This document shows, piece after piece, positions 5,584 to 12,180 of a DNA stretch of 23,709 bases. Position 1 is the stretch's first letter, and every line of letters begins with the position of its first letter. The position numbers and the translations under genes are program-made. The stretch is from a virus: IMG/VR virus record IMGVR_UViG_3300020121_000056, positions 1-23,709 of that record; one strand, given 5' to 3'. Below the pieces are notes generated by a model. The model searched no databases. It saw nothing but the letters and a program-made list of their open reading frames with translations, and had not been told where the DNA came from.

Positions 5584-6105
5584 ATGCAGACCCTTCCAGC
5601 TACCCAACAGCAGGCAATGCCAGCTGGTCGCAGCGCTGCGCCTGCGATCGATCAGGGCAAGGAGGAAGATTATTACGACGTTACGCGCCTGCGTAGGCAG
5701 TGGAATGATTGGGCCTCGGCAAAGGATGCTGAAGGCCGCGAGATGGTCGAATCTCGCCATTACTACCACGGCGACCAATGGACTGATGCTGAGATTGCCG
5801 CTCTTCGGCGTCGGAAACAGCCTGTGGTTACGTCCAACCGGATAGTGCGCAAGATTGATGCCGTTGTTGGACTTGTCGAGCGGCTGAGGCAGGATCCAAA
5901 GGCATATGCTAGGACGCCGAAGCATGACGAGGGAGCTGAACTCGCAACCGCTACTCTTCGGTTTGTACTCGATAACAACGACTGGAAGTCTAAGTCGAGC
6001 CGTATCGCGCGGGCTGGTGGAATCGATGGCATTTCTGGAATTGAGTATGATCTCGTTCCAGGAGACGAAGGCGATCCTAGCCTCGAAATGCACATCGCCT
6101 ACTGA
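5584..6105 (+). CDS. Portal protein, N-terminal fragment before the TGA
   Basis: This is what standard translation would make: 173 aa. It starts with a polar segment, then YYDVTRLRRQWNDWASA and a YYHGDQWTDAEIAALRRR helix. These are followed by KQPVVTSNRIVRKIDAVVGL and VERLRQDPKAYARTP, the conserved N-terminal part of P22-like portals. ATG 5584 abuts the mini-ORF stop (TAAATG). The fragment ends inside the wing/stem core and cannot form a ring alone. Confidence 0.7.
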   Translation: MQTLPATQQQAMPAGRSAAPAIDQGKEEDYYDVTRLRRQWNDWASAKDAEGREMVESRHYYHGDQWTDAEIAALRRRKQPVVTSNRIVRKIDAVVGLVERLRQDPKAYARTPKHDEGAELATATLRFVLDNNDWKSKSSRIARAGGIDGISGIEYDLVPGDEGDPSLEMHIAY

Positions 6106-6204
6106 GACGGGTTTTTCTACGATCCCCGCTCCGTAGACGAGGGCTTCACGGACGCGCGCTATCTCGGCATAGCTAAGTGGGTCGATCTCGAGCAAGCCAA
6201 GGAG

Positions 6205-7587
6205 ATGTTCCCGAGCAAGGCTGACGATATCGACAGCCTGATGGAATCGGGCGCCGACCAAACGGCTGTTGTTGAAACCGACCGCTCCCGCAACTGGATC
6301 AACGTCAACGAAAAGAAGGTGCGTCTCTCTGATCATTGGTACATCCGTGGCGGCAAATGGCGCTGGTGCATGTATATCGGCAGCGTCATGCTCATGCAGG
6401 GCATTTCCCCTTTTATTGACGAGAAGGGCAAGACGTTCCCGCGCTATCGGATGTACTCTGCATCAGTTGACCATGATGGCGACCGCTACGGCTTCGTGCG
6501 AAACCTTAAAAGCCCCCAAGACGAGGTTAATCACCGCCGCTCCAAGGCGCTACATCTGCTCAATACCCGCCGCGTAGTGTCTGAGAAGGGCGCAGTTGAC
6601 GATATCGAGGTTGCACGTCGGGAATGGGCGAAGCCTGATGGCTGGGTTGAGACTAATCCCGGCTTGAAGATGGAGCCGGATCAGTCTGCCATTGCTGATT
6701 TCAAAGGCCAACTGGAAATGCTACAGGAGGCTAAGAACGAGATTGAGAATTTTGGTCCTAATCCGGCTTTGATCGGGCAAGGACTGGAAGATAGCTCAGG
6801 CCGCGCCATTCAGTTGTTGCAGCAGGCCGGAATCGCAGAACTTGGCCCGTATCTATCGGCATACAAGAACTGGAAGCTGCGAGTTTACCGCGACATCTGG
6901 AATATTATCCAACGCTATTGGACGGCGGAACGGTGGATTCGCGTCACCGACGATCAGAATGTTGCGCAGTTCTTCCAGATCAACAAGCAGGCAACCGACG
7001 AGTACGGCCGACCGGCCATTGTCAACGCGATCGGCTCGCTGGATGTGGATATCATCATCGACGAGGGCCCGGACGCTGTGAATATGCAGGGCGATAGCAT
7101 GATGGTCATGCAGTCGCTCGGCCCGCAGTTTGCGCAGAACTTCCCCGAGATCATGATCGAGCTCTCCCCGCTGCCCAACTCGGTCAAGAAGCCGATGCTG
7201 GATAAGATCAAGGCGAAGCAGGAAGCTCCGCCGCCGCCTGATCCCAAGGTGATGGCGCTCCAGGCCAAAGCGCAACTCGACGCGCAGAATGCCCAGCGCG
7301 AGGACCAGCGCGCCACCGCGCAGGCTCAGCAGGACATGGCTATCGAGGCCCGCAAGCAGCAGATGGCAGAGCAGCAGGCCGCCATGGATGCCCAGATGGA
7401 GCGCATGCGAGCGGCTAACGAGATTGAAATCCAGCGGATGAAGGCCGCGGCTGATATCCAAATCGAGCGCATCAAGGCAGCGAATAAGGCACGCCTCGAC
7501 CAGGAAGCGCATCAGAACAACATGGAGCTTGCGCGGGACAGAGCCGCACAGCAGGCCAAGCTAAAGCCGGTAAATGCTTCAGCTTAA
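6205..7587 (+). CDS. Portal protein, C-terminal fragment after the TGA
   Basis: ATG 6205 is the first in-frame ATG after the stop, but AAGGAG sits directly against it with no spacing, so independent initiation is doubtful; portal homology already begins at 6106. The fragment has the portal core (DHWYIRGGKWRWCMYIGSVM, RSKALHLLNTRRVVSEKG, NPALIGQGLEDSSGRAIQLL). After about residue 340 comes a long Gln/Ala/Met-rich coiled coil that matches the barrel-like C-terminal helix of P22 portals. It is 460 aa if started here. It overlaps the next gene by 14 nt. Confidence 0.6.
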   Translation: MFPSKADDIDSLMESGADQTAVVETDRSRNWINVNEKKVRLSDHWYIRGGKWRWCMYIGSVMLMQGISPFIDEKGKTFPRYRMYSASVDHDGDRYGFVRNLKSPQDEVNHRRSKALHLLNTRRVVSEKGAVDDIEVARREWAKPDGWVETNPGLKMEPDQSAIADFKGQLEMLQEAKNEIENFGPNPALIGQGLEDSSGRAIQLLQQAGIAELGPYLSAYKNWKLRVYRDIWNIIQRYWTAERWIRVTDDQNVAQFFQINKQATDEYGRPAIVNAIGSLDVDIIIDEGPDAVNMQGDSMMVMQSLGPQFAQNFPEIMIELSPLPNSVKKPMLDKIKAKQEAPPPPDPKVMALQAKAQLDAQNAQREDQRATAQAQQDMAIEARKQQMAEQQAAMDAQMERMRAANEIEIQRMKAAADIQIERIKAANKARLDQEAHQNNMELARDRAAQQAKLKPVNASA

Positions 7588-7789
7588 CGAGATGATCTCG
7601 GTCGAAACGCCGTTAGGGCATGGTTTCGCGATCATCTTCGAGTCTGGCGAGCATGACAACCATTGGACGGTCGTGCTGGACAACGGCGCGCTTGTCACCT
7701 TCACGCAAGACCGGATCAGGGTCTCCCGCGACTATACGCACAGGCGCGGGATATCGGATACGGAGATGCAAGAGATCATAAAGGACTAG
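7574..7789 (+). CDS. Small conserved-looking phage protein, 71 aa
   Basis: The product alternates short beta-like segments: SVETPLGHGFAIIFESGEHD, HWTVVLDNGALVTFTQDRIR, then a helical acidic end (ISDTEMQEIIKD). It looks like a small beta-barrel domain. The start overlaps the portal stop by 14 nt; the upstream AAGCCGG is a weak ribosome binding site. No named family is recognised. Position between portal and scaffold suggests a late head-associated or accessory protein. Confidence 0.6.
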   Translation: MLQLNEMISVETPLGHGFAIIFESGEHDNHWTVVLDNGALVTFTQDRIRVSRDYTHRRGISDTEMQEIIKD

Positions 7790-7791
7790 AT

Positions 7792-8217
7792 ATGCCAGGA
7801 CTTTATGAAAGCCTATTTGCCCCACAAGTAAGCCCGCAGCAGACCTTTGCAAATAATCAGCAGTATGCGGCTAATCCGGCTCAAACGAACTACGACACCA
7901 AATTACCTCAGATGGATGAGTTTCAATTCAGGCAATGGGTTGCAGATAGCAAGGTGCCATTCAATCCAAATGCTACTGGCGGTCAAGACTACGACATGCG
8001 TGGGTACTGGCAAGGGTTGATGCAGCAGAACCCTCGCGCGATGTCAGGCGTAAACGCCAATGATGGGCAGTTACATTTCTCGGACAACTGGAAAACGCCA
8101 TATCACCAGTCATTCTCGAATGAGAGCAAGTATGCAGCGCCGAATGCCCCGCAGTGGGTAAACGATAGTCAATTGGCAGCGCCTAATGGCCGCATAGTCT
8201 TTGACGAGCGCAAGTAA
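7792..8217 (+). CDS. Hypothetical P22-like phage late protein, 141 aa
   Basis: ATG 7792 follows the previous stop by two bases and has AAGGACTAG upstream; the same frame extends further upstream only as an out-of-frame reading of the preceding gene. The product is polar, Asn- and Gln-rich, with aromatic motifs FQFRQWVADSKVPFNPN, YDMRGYWQGLMQQNPRAMSG, HFSDNWKTPYHQSFSNESKY and the end NGRIVFDERK. These motifs resemble a conserved hypothetical protein found near the portal in other podovirus-type phages; the function is unknown to me. A 92-nt gap follows before the scaffold gene. Confidence 0.6.
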   Translation: MPGLYESLFAPQVSPQQTFANNQQYAANPAQTNYDTKLPQMDEFQFRQWVADSKVPFNPNATGGQDYDMRGYWQGLMQQNPRAMSGVNANDGQLHFSDNWKTPYHQSFSNESKYAAPNAPQWVNDSQLAAPNGRIVFDERK

Positions 8218-8256
8218 TCGCACGAACCGGCGAAATAGGTTCATGACTACCCGCAA

Positions 8257-8274
8257 GCCTGAGCGACATCAGGC
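8257..8274 (+). other. Small hairpin in the gap before the scaffold gene
   Basis: GCCTGA (8257-8262) pairs with TCAGGC (8269-8274) around a GCGACA loop. There is no T tract, so termination is unlikely. It may influence translation of the scaffold gene that starts 36 nt downstream, or have no function. Confidence 0.2.
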
Positions 8275-8309
8275 AACACGTATGCGCCACGAAACGGCGG
8301 AAAAGGTGA

Positions 8310-9149
8310 ATGACCATGAGTGACGTTGACCAAGTACCAAGCGACGACGAACTGTTTAACGAAGCCGTCTCGGATGAAACGCCGGATGCTCCGGTCGTAA
8401 CCGAGACTGAACAGCCTGCCCGTGATGAAGCTGGCAGGTTTGCCAAGAAGGCAGAGCCGGAAACGGCGGAAGTGGTTGCTGAGACGCCGGTTGAAAAGCC
8501 GGTTGTGGATGACAACGCTTCTCAAGTTCCTTCATGGCGTGTGCGGGAGATCAACGAGGAAAAACGGCGTTTAGCTGATGAACTGGAAGCCTTGCGGGCC
8601 GAACGTGCCCAATGGCAGCGCCAGCAGCAGCCGCCAAAGGTCGATCCGGTTGAGAAGCCTGCAAAGCCTGATCCCCTCCTTGATCCAGATGGTTATGCCA
8701 AGAGCGTTCGTGATGAAATCCGCGAGGAGATCCTGAACGAACGCCGCGAGGAAAGCCTTCAGCGGGCAGCCGAAGCCCATCCTGACGAGTTCAAGGAAGC
8801 CTATGCCGCCGCACAGCGGGCAGTTGATCCGGCTCTAAGAGCCAGGATGCAGGCCAGCCGTGACCCCGGCAAGACGCTTCTGGAATGGCATCGTGACAAC
8901 AAGGTTAAGGCTGAAGTCGGCCACGACCCGAACGCCTGGCTCGAAAAGAAGCTCGAGGAACGCCTCAATGATCCCGCATTCCTCCAGAAGGCGATCGAAC
9001 GTTCCAAGGGCGCAAGTCAACAGGCTGATGGTCGCCCCCGTGTTGAGCTTCCACCCTCGCTGAACGGCGCAAGCCGCTCAAACGCATCGCTGAAGCCGTC
9101 CAACGACGACATCTCCGATGACGAACTGTTCCGAGAGATTGCCGGCTGA
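8310..9149 (+). CDS. Capsid scaffolding protein
   Basis: Located directly before the coat gene, the 279-aa product has the usual scaffold composition: an acidic, disordered N-terminus (DQVPSDDELFNEAVSDETPD), a long charged coiled-coil segment (about residues 75-160: VREINEEKRRLADELEALRA, EIREEILNERREESLQRAAE), and a helical C-terminus ending DDISDDELFREIAG. Phage scaffolds direct procapsid assembly around the portal and are released or degraded before packaging; their C-terminal helices bind coat protein. The start may be ATG 8310 or ATG 8316; AAAAGGTGA lies just upstream, and 8316 has the more usual spacing. An intrinsic terminator follows the gene. Confidence 0.75.
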   Translation: MTMSDVDQVPSDDELFNEAVSDETPDAPVVTETEQPARDEAGRFAKKAEPETAEVVAETPVEKPVVDDNASQVPSWRVREINEEKRRLADELEALRAERAQWQRQQQPPKVDPVEKPAKPDPLLDPDGYAKSVRDEIREEILNERREESLQRAAEAHPDEFKEAYAAAQRAVDPALRARMQASRDPGKTLLEWHRDNKVKAEVGHDPNAWLEKKLEERLNDPAFLQKAIERSKGASQQADGRPRVELPPSLNGASRSNASLKPSNDDISDDELFREIAG

Positions 9150-9174
9150 TCTGCTCAACCAGGCTGACGAAAGC

Positions 9175-9200
9175 ACCCGCCCTTGTGGCGGGTTTTTCTT
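9175..9200 (+). terminator. Intrinsic terminator between scaffold and coat genes
   Basis: ACCCGCC (9175-9181) pairs with GGCGGGT (9187-9193) around a CTTGT loop and runs into TTTTTCTTT. It should cut read-through from the scaffold gene unless antitermination is active. No obvious sigma70-type promoter is visible in the 50 nt between it and the coat ATG. Confidence 0.8.
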
Positions 9201-9243
9201 TGCCCGGTTTGGCGTGAGGCCATCAACAGAAAGGTAGCGGCCA

Positions 9244-10446
9244 ATGGCCCTCACTACGAACCACCCGAACAATGAACTGATCAAATTCCGTCGCAATGTA
9301 GCGACCGACTTTCTCCGTGCCTCCCGGCTCGATCCCTTCATGGGATCGGACCCCACCAACCCGAACATCCGCATGTCGGACCTGGCCGGCGACTGCAAGG
9401 AAATCCGCATTCCGCTGGTGACGCAGCTCATCGGCAACGGCGTCGGCACTGGTACGCTGGTTGGAAACGAAGAAACGCTCGACTCCTACGGCATGCCGAT
9501 GTGGGCCGATTGGGCCCGTAACGCGGTTGCGAACAACCGTGCTGCGAACAAGGAAAACTCGTTCTCGGTCCAATCGACCGCGCAGAGCCTGCTTCGCGGC
9601 TGGGCCCGCCGCATCGTCCGTGACGATCTGGTTGATGCCCTGCTGTCGATCCCGACCTCGCAGATCCAGTCCGGACGGTTCACCTCTCCAGGTAACCGCG
9701 TCAATGGCATCAAGTGGTCGGCCGCGACCGCTGCCCAGAAGAATTCATGGGTGACTGCGAACGTCGATCGCGTCGTGTTTGGCTCCGTGATTGCGAACTA
9801 CTCAACCACCTTCGCAACCGCGGTCGCCAACGTGGACTCAACCAACGACAAGATGACCGCGGCTGTCGGCTCGCTGATGAAGAACGTTGCTCAGCAGACC
9901 GGCGTCTCTGCTTCCAACCCTGGCGTCTACAACGGCAAGCCCAAGATCAGCCCGTTCAGCATCAAGGGCGCCAACAACGATCAGGAATGGTATCTCTGCC
10001 TGACTGGTTCGCGCGGAATGCGCGACCTCAAGGCCGATCCGACCATGTACCAGGCCAACCGTGACGCGCGTGAGCGTGAGAGCGGCGCCACCAAGAATAA
10101 CCCGATCTTCACGGGTGGCGGCCTGATCTATGATGGCGTGATCTATCTGGAAATCCCGGAGATCACCCAGCGCCTGCTTCTGTCCGGCGTCGGTGCCTCC
10201 TCGATCGACGTTGAGCCGGTCTTCCTGCTTGGTCAGGGCGCGCTCGGCTACGTCATGGGCCAGATGCCCCGTCCGACCCGTCGCGATGAAACCGATTATG
10301 ATTTCATCAAGGGTATCGGCATCGAGGCTCAGTACGGCGTGGGCAAGATCGCCAAGGCTCCTCAGTCGGTCTCCGGCGCCACGGTCGGCGACCTCATCGA
10401 TTGGGGTATGGTGACAGGCTTCGTCTCTGGCGTCGCGAACGCCTAA
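9244..10446 (+). CDS. Major capsid protein, N4 gp56 family
   Basis: The 400-aa product matches the N4-gp56 coat family (DUF4043 / phage_capsid_3) in order and motifs: RNVATDFLRASRLDPFMGSD, then IPLVTQLIGNGVGTGTLVGN with NEETLDSYGMPMWADWARNA. The loop GNEE.L followed by an R-A-(V) helix is diagnostic. A central segment (YLCLTGSRGMRDLKADPTMY) and the C-terminal GQGALGYVMGQMPRPTRRDE are also typical. It builds the icosahedral shell with an HK97-like fold. ATG 9244 follows AGAAAGGTAGCGGCC. Hairpin terminators lie on both sides, so coat mRNA may be made as a discrete abundant species. The codon choice is cleaner and more GC-ending than its neighbours, as expected for a highly expressed gene. Confidence 0.88.
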   Translation: MALTTNHPNNELIKFRRNVATDFLRASRLDPFMGSDPTNPNIRMSDLAGDCKEIRIPLVTQLIGNGVGTGTLVGNEETLDSYGMPMWADWARNAVANNRAANKENSFSVQSTAQSLLRGWARRIVRDDLVDALLSIPTSQIQSGRFTSPGNRVNGIKWSAATAAQKNSWVTANVDRVVFGSVIANYSTTFATAVANVDSTNDKMTAAVGSLMKNVAQQTGVSASNPGVYNGKPKISPFSIKGANNDQEWYLCLTGSRGMRDLKADPTMYQANRDARERESGATKNNPIFTGGGLIYDGVIYLEIPEITQRLLLSGVGASSIDVEPVFLLGQGALGYVMGQMPRPTRRDETDYDFIKGIGIEAQYGVGKIAKAPQSVSGATVGDLIDWGMVTGFVSGVANA

Positions 10447-10454
10447 TCCATCTG

Positions 10455-10482
10455 AGCGGCCTTCGGGCCGCTCTTTCCTTTT
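10455..10482 (+). terminator. Intrinsic terminator after the coat gene
   Basis: AGCGGCC (10455-10461), a TTCG tetraloop and GGCCGCT (10466-10472), followed by CTTTCCTTTT. The UUCG-closed stem is very stable. The T tract is interrupted, so termination may be partial, which would lower expression of downstream genes relative to coat. Confidence 0.75.
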
Positions 10483-10507
10483 CATAGACACATAGGAGAG
10501 ATGGTCA

Positions 10508-10921
10508 ATGACCACTCGTACCGACTTCACGCAGCCACAGGCTGGTCTTCTGGGCGAAGCCCGCACCGTGAAAATGCTCGGTCGCCGCGTTACTCTTGCG
10601 GCCACCGATCTCGTTACCGGCAATATCGTTGAAGCGTTCATCGTTCCGGCTGGTTTCACTGTCACCGGCATCCTCGCGGTTGCCTCCGACATGGACTCTG
10701 GCGCTGCGCTGACCTTGAGCGTTGGTGATGCGGCAAGCGGAACCCGTTTCCTCAACGCCTCCACCATCGGTCAGGCCGGCTCTACGACTTCGACGCTTGC
10801 AACGACCGGCGTTCTGTTCGCCTACACGGTGGACACCAAGATCCTGGTGACTTGCACCTTGCAGGGCTCCAGCTCGGTCGCTGGCACGCTCGATCTCTAT
10901 CTGCAAGGCTTCGTCAACTAA
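10508..10921 (+). CDS. Probable head decoration or stabilising protein
   Basis: ATG 10508 has GGAGAGATGG upstream. The 137-aa product is beta-rich, low in charge, and rich in Thr, Ala, Gly and Val: VEAFIVPAGFTVTGILAVAS, ALTLSVGDAASGTRFLNAST, STLATTGVLFAYTVDTKILV. Proteins of this size and composition commonly follow N4-gp56-type coat genes and are thought to coat or stabilise the shell. The family name is not certain. A perfect inverted repeat follows the stop. Confidence 0.55.
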   Translation: MTTRTDFTQPQAGLLGEARTVKMLGRRVTLAATDLVTGNIVEAFIVPAGFTVTGILAVASDMDSGAALTLSVGDAASGTRFLNASTIGQAGSTTSTLATTGVLFAYTVDTKILVTCTLQGSSSVAGTLDLYLQGFVN

Positions 10922-10927
10922 ACGAAC

Positions 10928-10962
10928 AATTGCCTGCCGGTCGCGTTGACTGGCAGGCAATT
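10928..10962 (+). other. Perfect 11-bp inverted repeat between two late genes
   Basis: AATTGCCTGCC (10928-10938) and GGCAGGCAATT (10952-10962) are exactly complementary, with a 13-nt loop. The following CATTTGG is not a T tract, but the arm itself ends in AATT and the structure could slow polymerase or protect the upstream mRNA 3' end. The ribosome binding site of the next gene (GGAGGA) lies 6 nt beyond. Confidence 0.5.
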
Positions 10963-10979
10963 CATTTGGAGGATTTGCA

Positions 10980-11306
10980 ATGCGCAAGGCAACAGCGACC
11001 TATCACGCTCCGGACGGTGACAGCAAGGAAGTCGAAATCGGCGGGATGCATTTCCGCGACGGCGAGGCTGTCGAGATCAACTCGGATGAGCACCCTCATC
11101 TGATGGACAAGCTTCAGGGCAACCAGCATTTCGAGTTCGAGTCTGGCGAGGATGACGAGAAGCCGCGCCGAGGTCGGACGCCGAACCGCGATCTCAAGAA
11201 GGGCATCGAAGAGGCCCGTGATCACGACTTCGAGGCCGATCAACGCGCCAACGCTGCCAAACGGCAGACCGAGGCGGACAAGGCTTCGGCAGAAAAGACC
11301 ACTTGA
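10980..11306 (+). CDS. Small charged head-region protein, 108 aa
   Basis: ATG 10980 follows a strong GGAGGATTTGCA site. The N-terminal half is probably beta (ATYHAPDGDSKEVEIGGMHF, DGEAVEINSDEHPHLMDKL), and the C-terminal half is highly charged and disordered (EDDEKPRRGRTPNRDLKKG, DKASAEKTT). The position matches the small ORF between coat and gp4 in P22-like maps. No enzymatic motif is visible. A terminator follows directly. Confidence 0.6.
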   Translation: MRKATATYHAPDGDSKEVEIGGMHFRDGEAVEINSDEHPHLMDKLQGNQHFEFESGEDDEKPRRGRTPNRDLKKGIEEARDHDFEADQRANAAKRQTEADKASAEKTT

Positions 11307-11314
11307 TCCCAAAT

Positions 11315-11340
11315 GGCCCCTTTCGAGGGGCCTTTTTCTT
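11315..11340 (+). terminator. Intrinsic terminator before the gp4-like gene
   Basis: GGCCCCT (11315-11321), a TTCG tetraloop and AGGGGCC (11326-11332), followed by TTTTTCTT. It ends the coat-proximal transcription unit, 11 nt before the next start codon. Confidence 0.82.
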
Positions 11341-11350
11341 GTGAGGGCCG

Positions 11351-11689
11351 ATGTCCAAAACCCGCGCTGAGATCCAGAAGAAAGCCCTAGATATCCTTGT
11401 CGGAGGTGATGTCGGCGCGAGCATGTCGGATGAGGATGCTACCGCGCTCGATGGTTACATCGATAGCATGGTTGCCGAGATCAACGCGGATGGTATCGCC
11501 TATATTTCCGACCCCGATACTATGGACGATGAACTGTTCATTCCATTCAGCAAATTGGTTGCGAACGCCGCAGCTGAAGAGTTCGGCGGAAAGTCTGATG
11601 AGGAGTTTGCCAAGCAGACGCGTAACCGGATCAGGGTTTTGACCGCGCAAAAGCCCGGTTACGGCCCGCAGATCGTGGACTTTTTCTGA
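11351..11689 (+). CDS. P22 gp4-like head completion / portal accessory protein
   Basis: The 112-aa product is helical and begins with KTRAEIQKKALDILVGGDVG, continuing with MVAEINADGIAYISDPDTMD, FIPFSKLVANAAAEEFGGKS and an RIRVLTAQKPGYGPQIVDFF tail. The pattern 'A...L..l.....a..a..FG', with a basic C-terminal stretch, is seen in P22 gp4-type tail accessory factors, which bind the portal after packaging. Unlike P22 gp4 no muramidase function can be claimed. The gene lies between coat and gp10-like genes as expected. The stop overlaps the next ATG (TGATG). GTGAGGGCC upstream is the likely ribosome binding site. Confidence 0.6.
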   Translation: MSKTRAEIQKKALDILVGGDVGASMSDEDATALDGYIDSMVAEINADGIAYISDPDTMDDELFIPFSKLVANAAAEEFGGKSDEEFAKQTRNRIRVLTAQKPGYGPQIVDFF

Positions 11690-12180
11690 TGAAGCCGGAT
11701 GCTGAGCGTATTCGCGAGTTGCTAGCATATGATCCGCTGACTGGCATGTTCATTTGGCGCGTTTCACCCTCGCGCAATACGCCTGCTGGCTCTGTCGCAG
11801 GCGCAGACTGTGATGGATATCGCCTTATCAGAGTGGATGGCGGCAGATACAAGGCGCATCAGTTAGCTTGGCTGTATATGACAGGCGAATGGCCATCATG
11901 TCAGGTGGATCACAAGGATACTGATCGCTCCAATAATAGTTGGGAAAATCTTCGCCTCGCAACAACTAGCCAAAACAAAGCAAATATGGGCAAGCGCGCT
12001 GACAACACCAGCGGATATAAAGGCGTGCGTTGGTATCCTCAGACTAAGAGATGGGTGGCTCAAATCGGCTTCCAAGGGAGGTCCAAAACCATCGGCTATT
12101 TCCCAACTCCGGAAGACGCGCATGCTGCTTACTGTCAAGAAGCTAAGCGTTTGTTTGGAGAGTTCGCGAGATTTGGGTAA
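11689..12180 (+). CDS. HNH-AP2 homing-type endonuclease
   Basis: The 163-aa product has the free-standing HNH homing endonuclease layout. The N-terminal segment (about 9-66) reads LLAYDPLTGMFIWRVSPSRN then YKAHQLAWLYMTGEWP. The HNH motif (about 68-98) is QVDHKDTDRSNNSWENLRLA with catalytic His (VDH) and the structural Asn pair, followed by SQNKANMG. An AP2 DNA-binding domain (about 106-155) reads GYKGVRWYPQTKRWVAQIGF with a conserved aromatic YFPTPEDAHAAY. Such genes spread by cutting DNA lacking them. It sits exactly between gp4-like and gp10-like genes, with one-base overlaps at each end (TGATG and TAATG). It has no visible structural role and is probably a mobile passenger. Confidence 0.88.
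   Translation: MKPDAERIRELLAYDPLTGMFIWRVSPSRNTPAGSVAGADCDGYRLIRVDGGRYKAHQLAWLYMTGEWPSCQVDHKDTDRSNNSWENLRLATTSQNKANMGKRADNTSGYKGVRWYPQTKRWVAQIGFQGRSKTIGYFPTPEDAHAAYCQEAKRLFGEFARFG

Larger units (their letters stand above)
5584..7587 (+). pseudogene. P22-type portal protein gene split by an in-frame TGA
   Basis: One continuous frame of 668 codons encodes a P22-like portal protein except for a TGA at 6103-6105 (codon 174). Homology continues without a break across the stop: before it SLEMHIAY, after it DGFFYDPRSVDEGFTDARYL and GIAKWVDLEQAKEMF, all part of the same conserved portal core. The residue expected at the stop is Trp, because portals of this family have a W-D pair just before FFYDP, so one G-to-A change (TGG to TGA) explains it. 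The portal dodecamer is the DNA entry vertex and is essential. As written the gene should give a useless 173-aa fragment: a dead prophage, a sequencing error, readthrough or suppression. Confidence 0.85.

Noticed and set aside
6205-6207. ATG 6205 as a natural start of a separate downstream portal gene
   Set aside because: Portal homology starts at 6106, immediately after the TGA, and AAGGAG sits against the ATG with no spacing.
5458-6336. A 292-codon open frame on the minus strand
   Set aside because: It lies antisense to the terminase end and portal gene, has no recognisable domain, and is explained by codon bias of the plus-strand genes.
6853-7512. Leucine-rich minus-strand frame that looks membrane-like
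   Set aside because: It is the complement of the Gln/Ala/Met-rich coiled coil of the portal, whose CAG/GAT codons read as Leu/Ile on the other strand.
9838-10767. A 309-codon minus-strand frame across coat and decoration genes
   Set aside because: Composition is Arg/Val/Ala-rich shadow of the strongly supported coat gene; no start site signal or family match.
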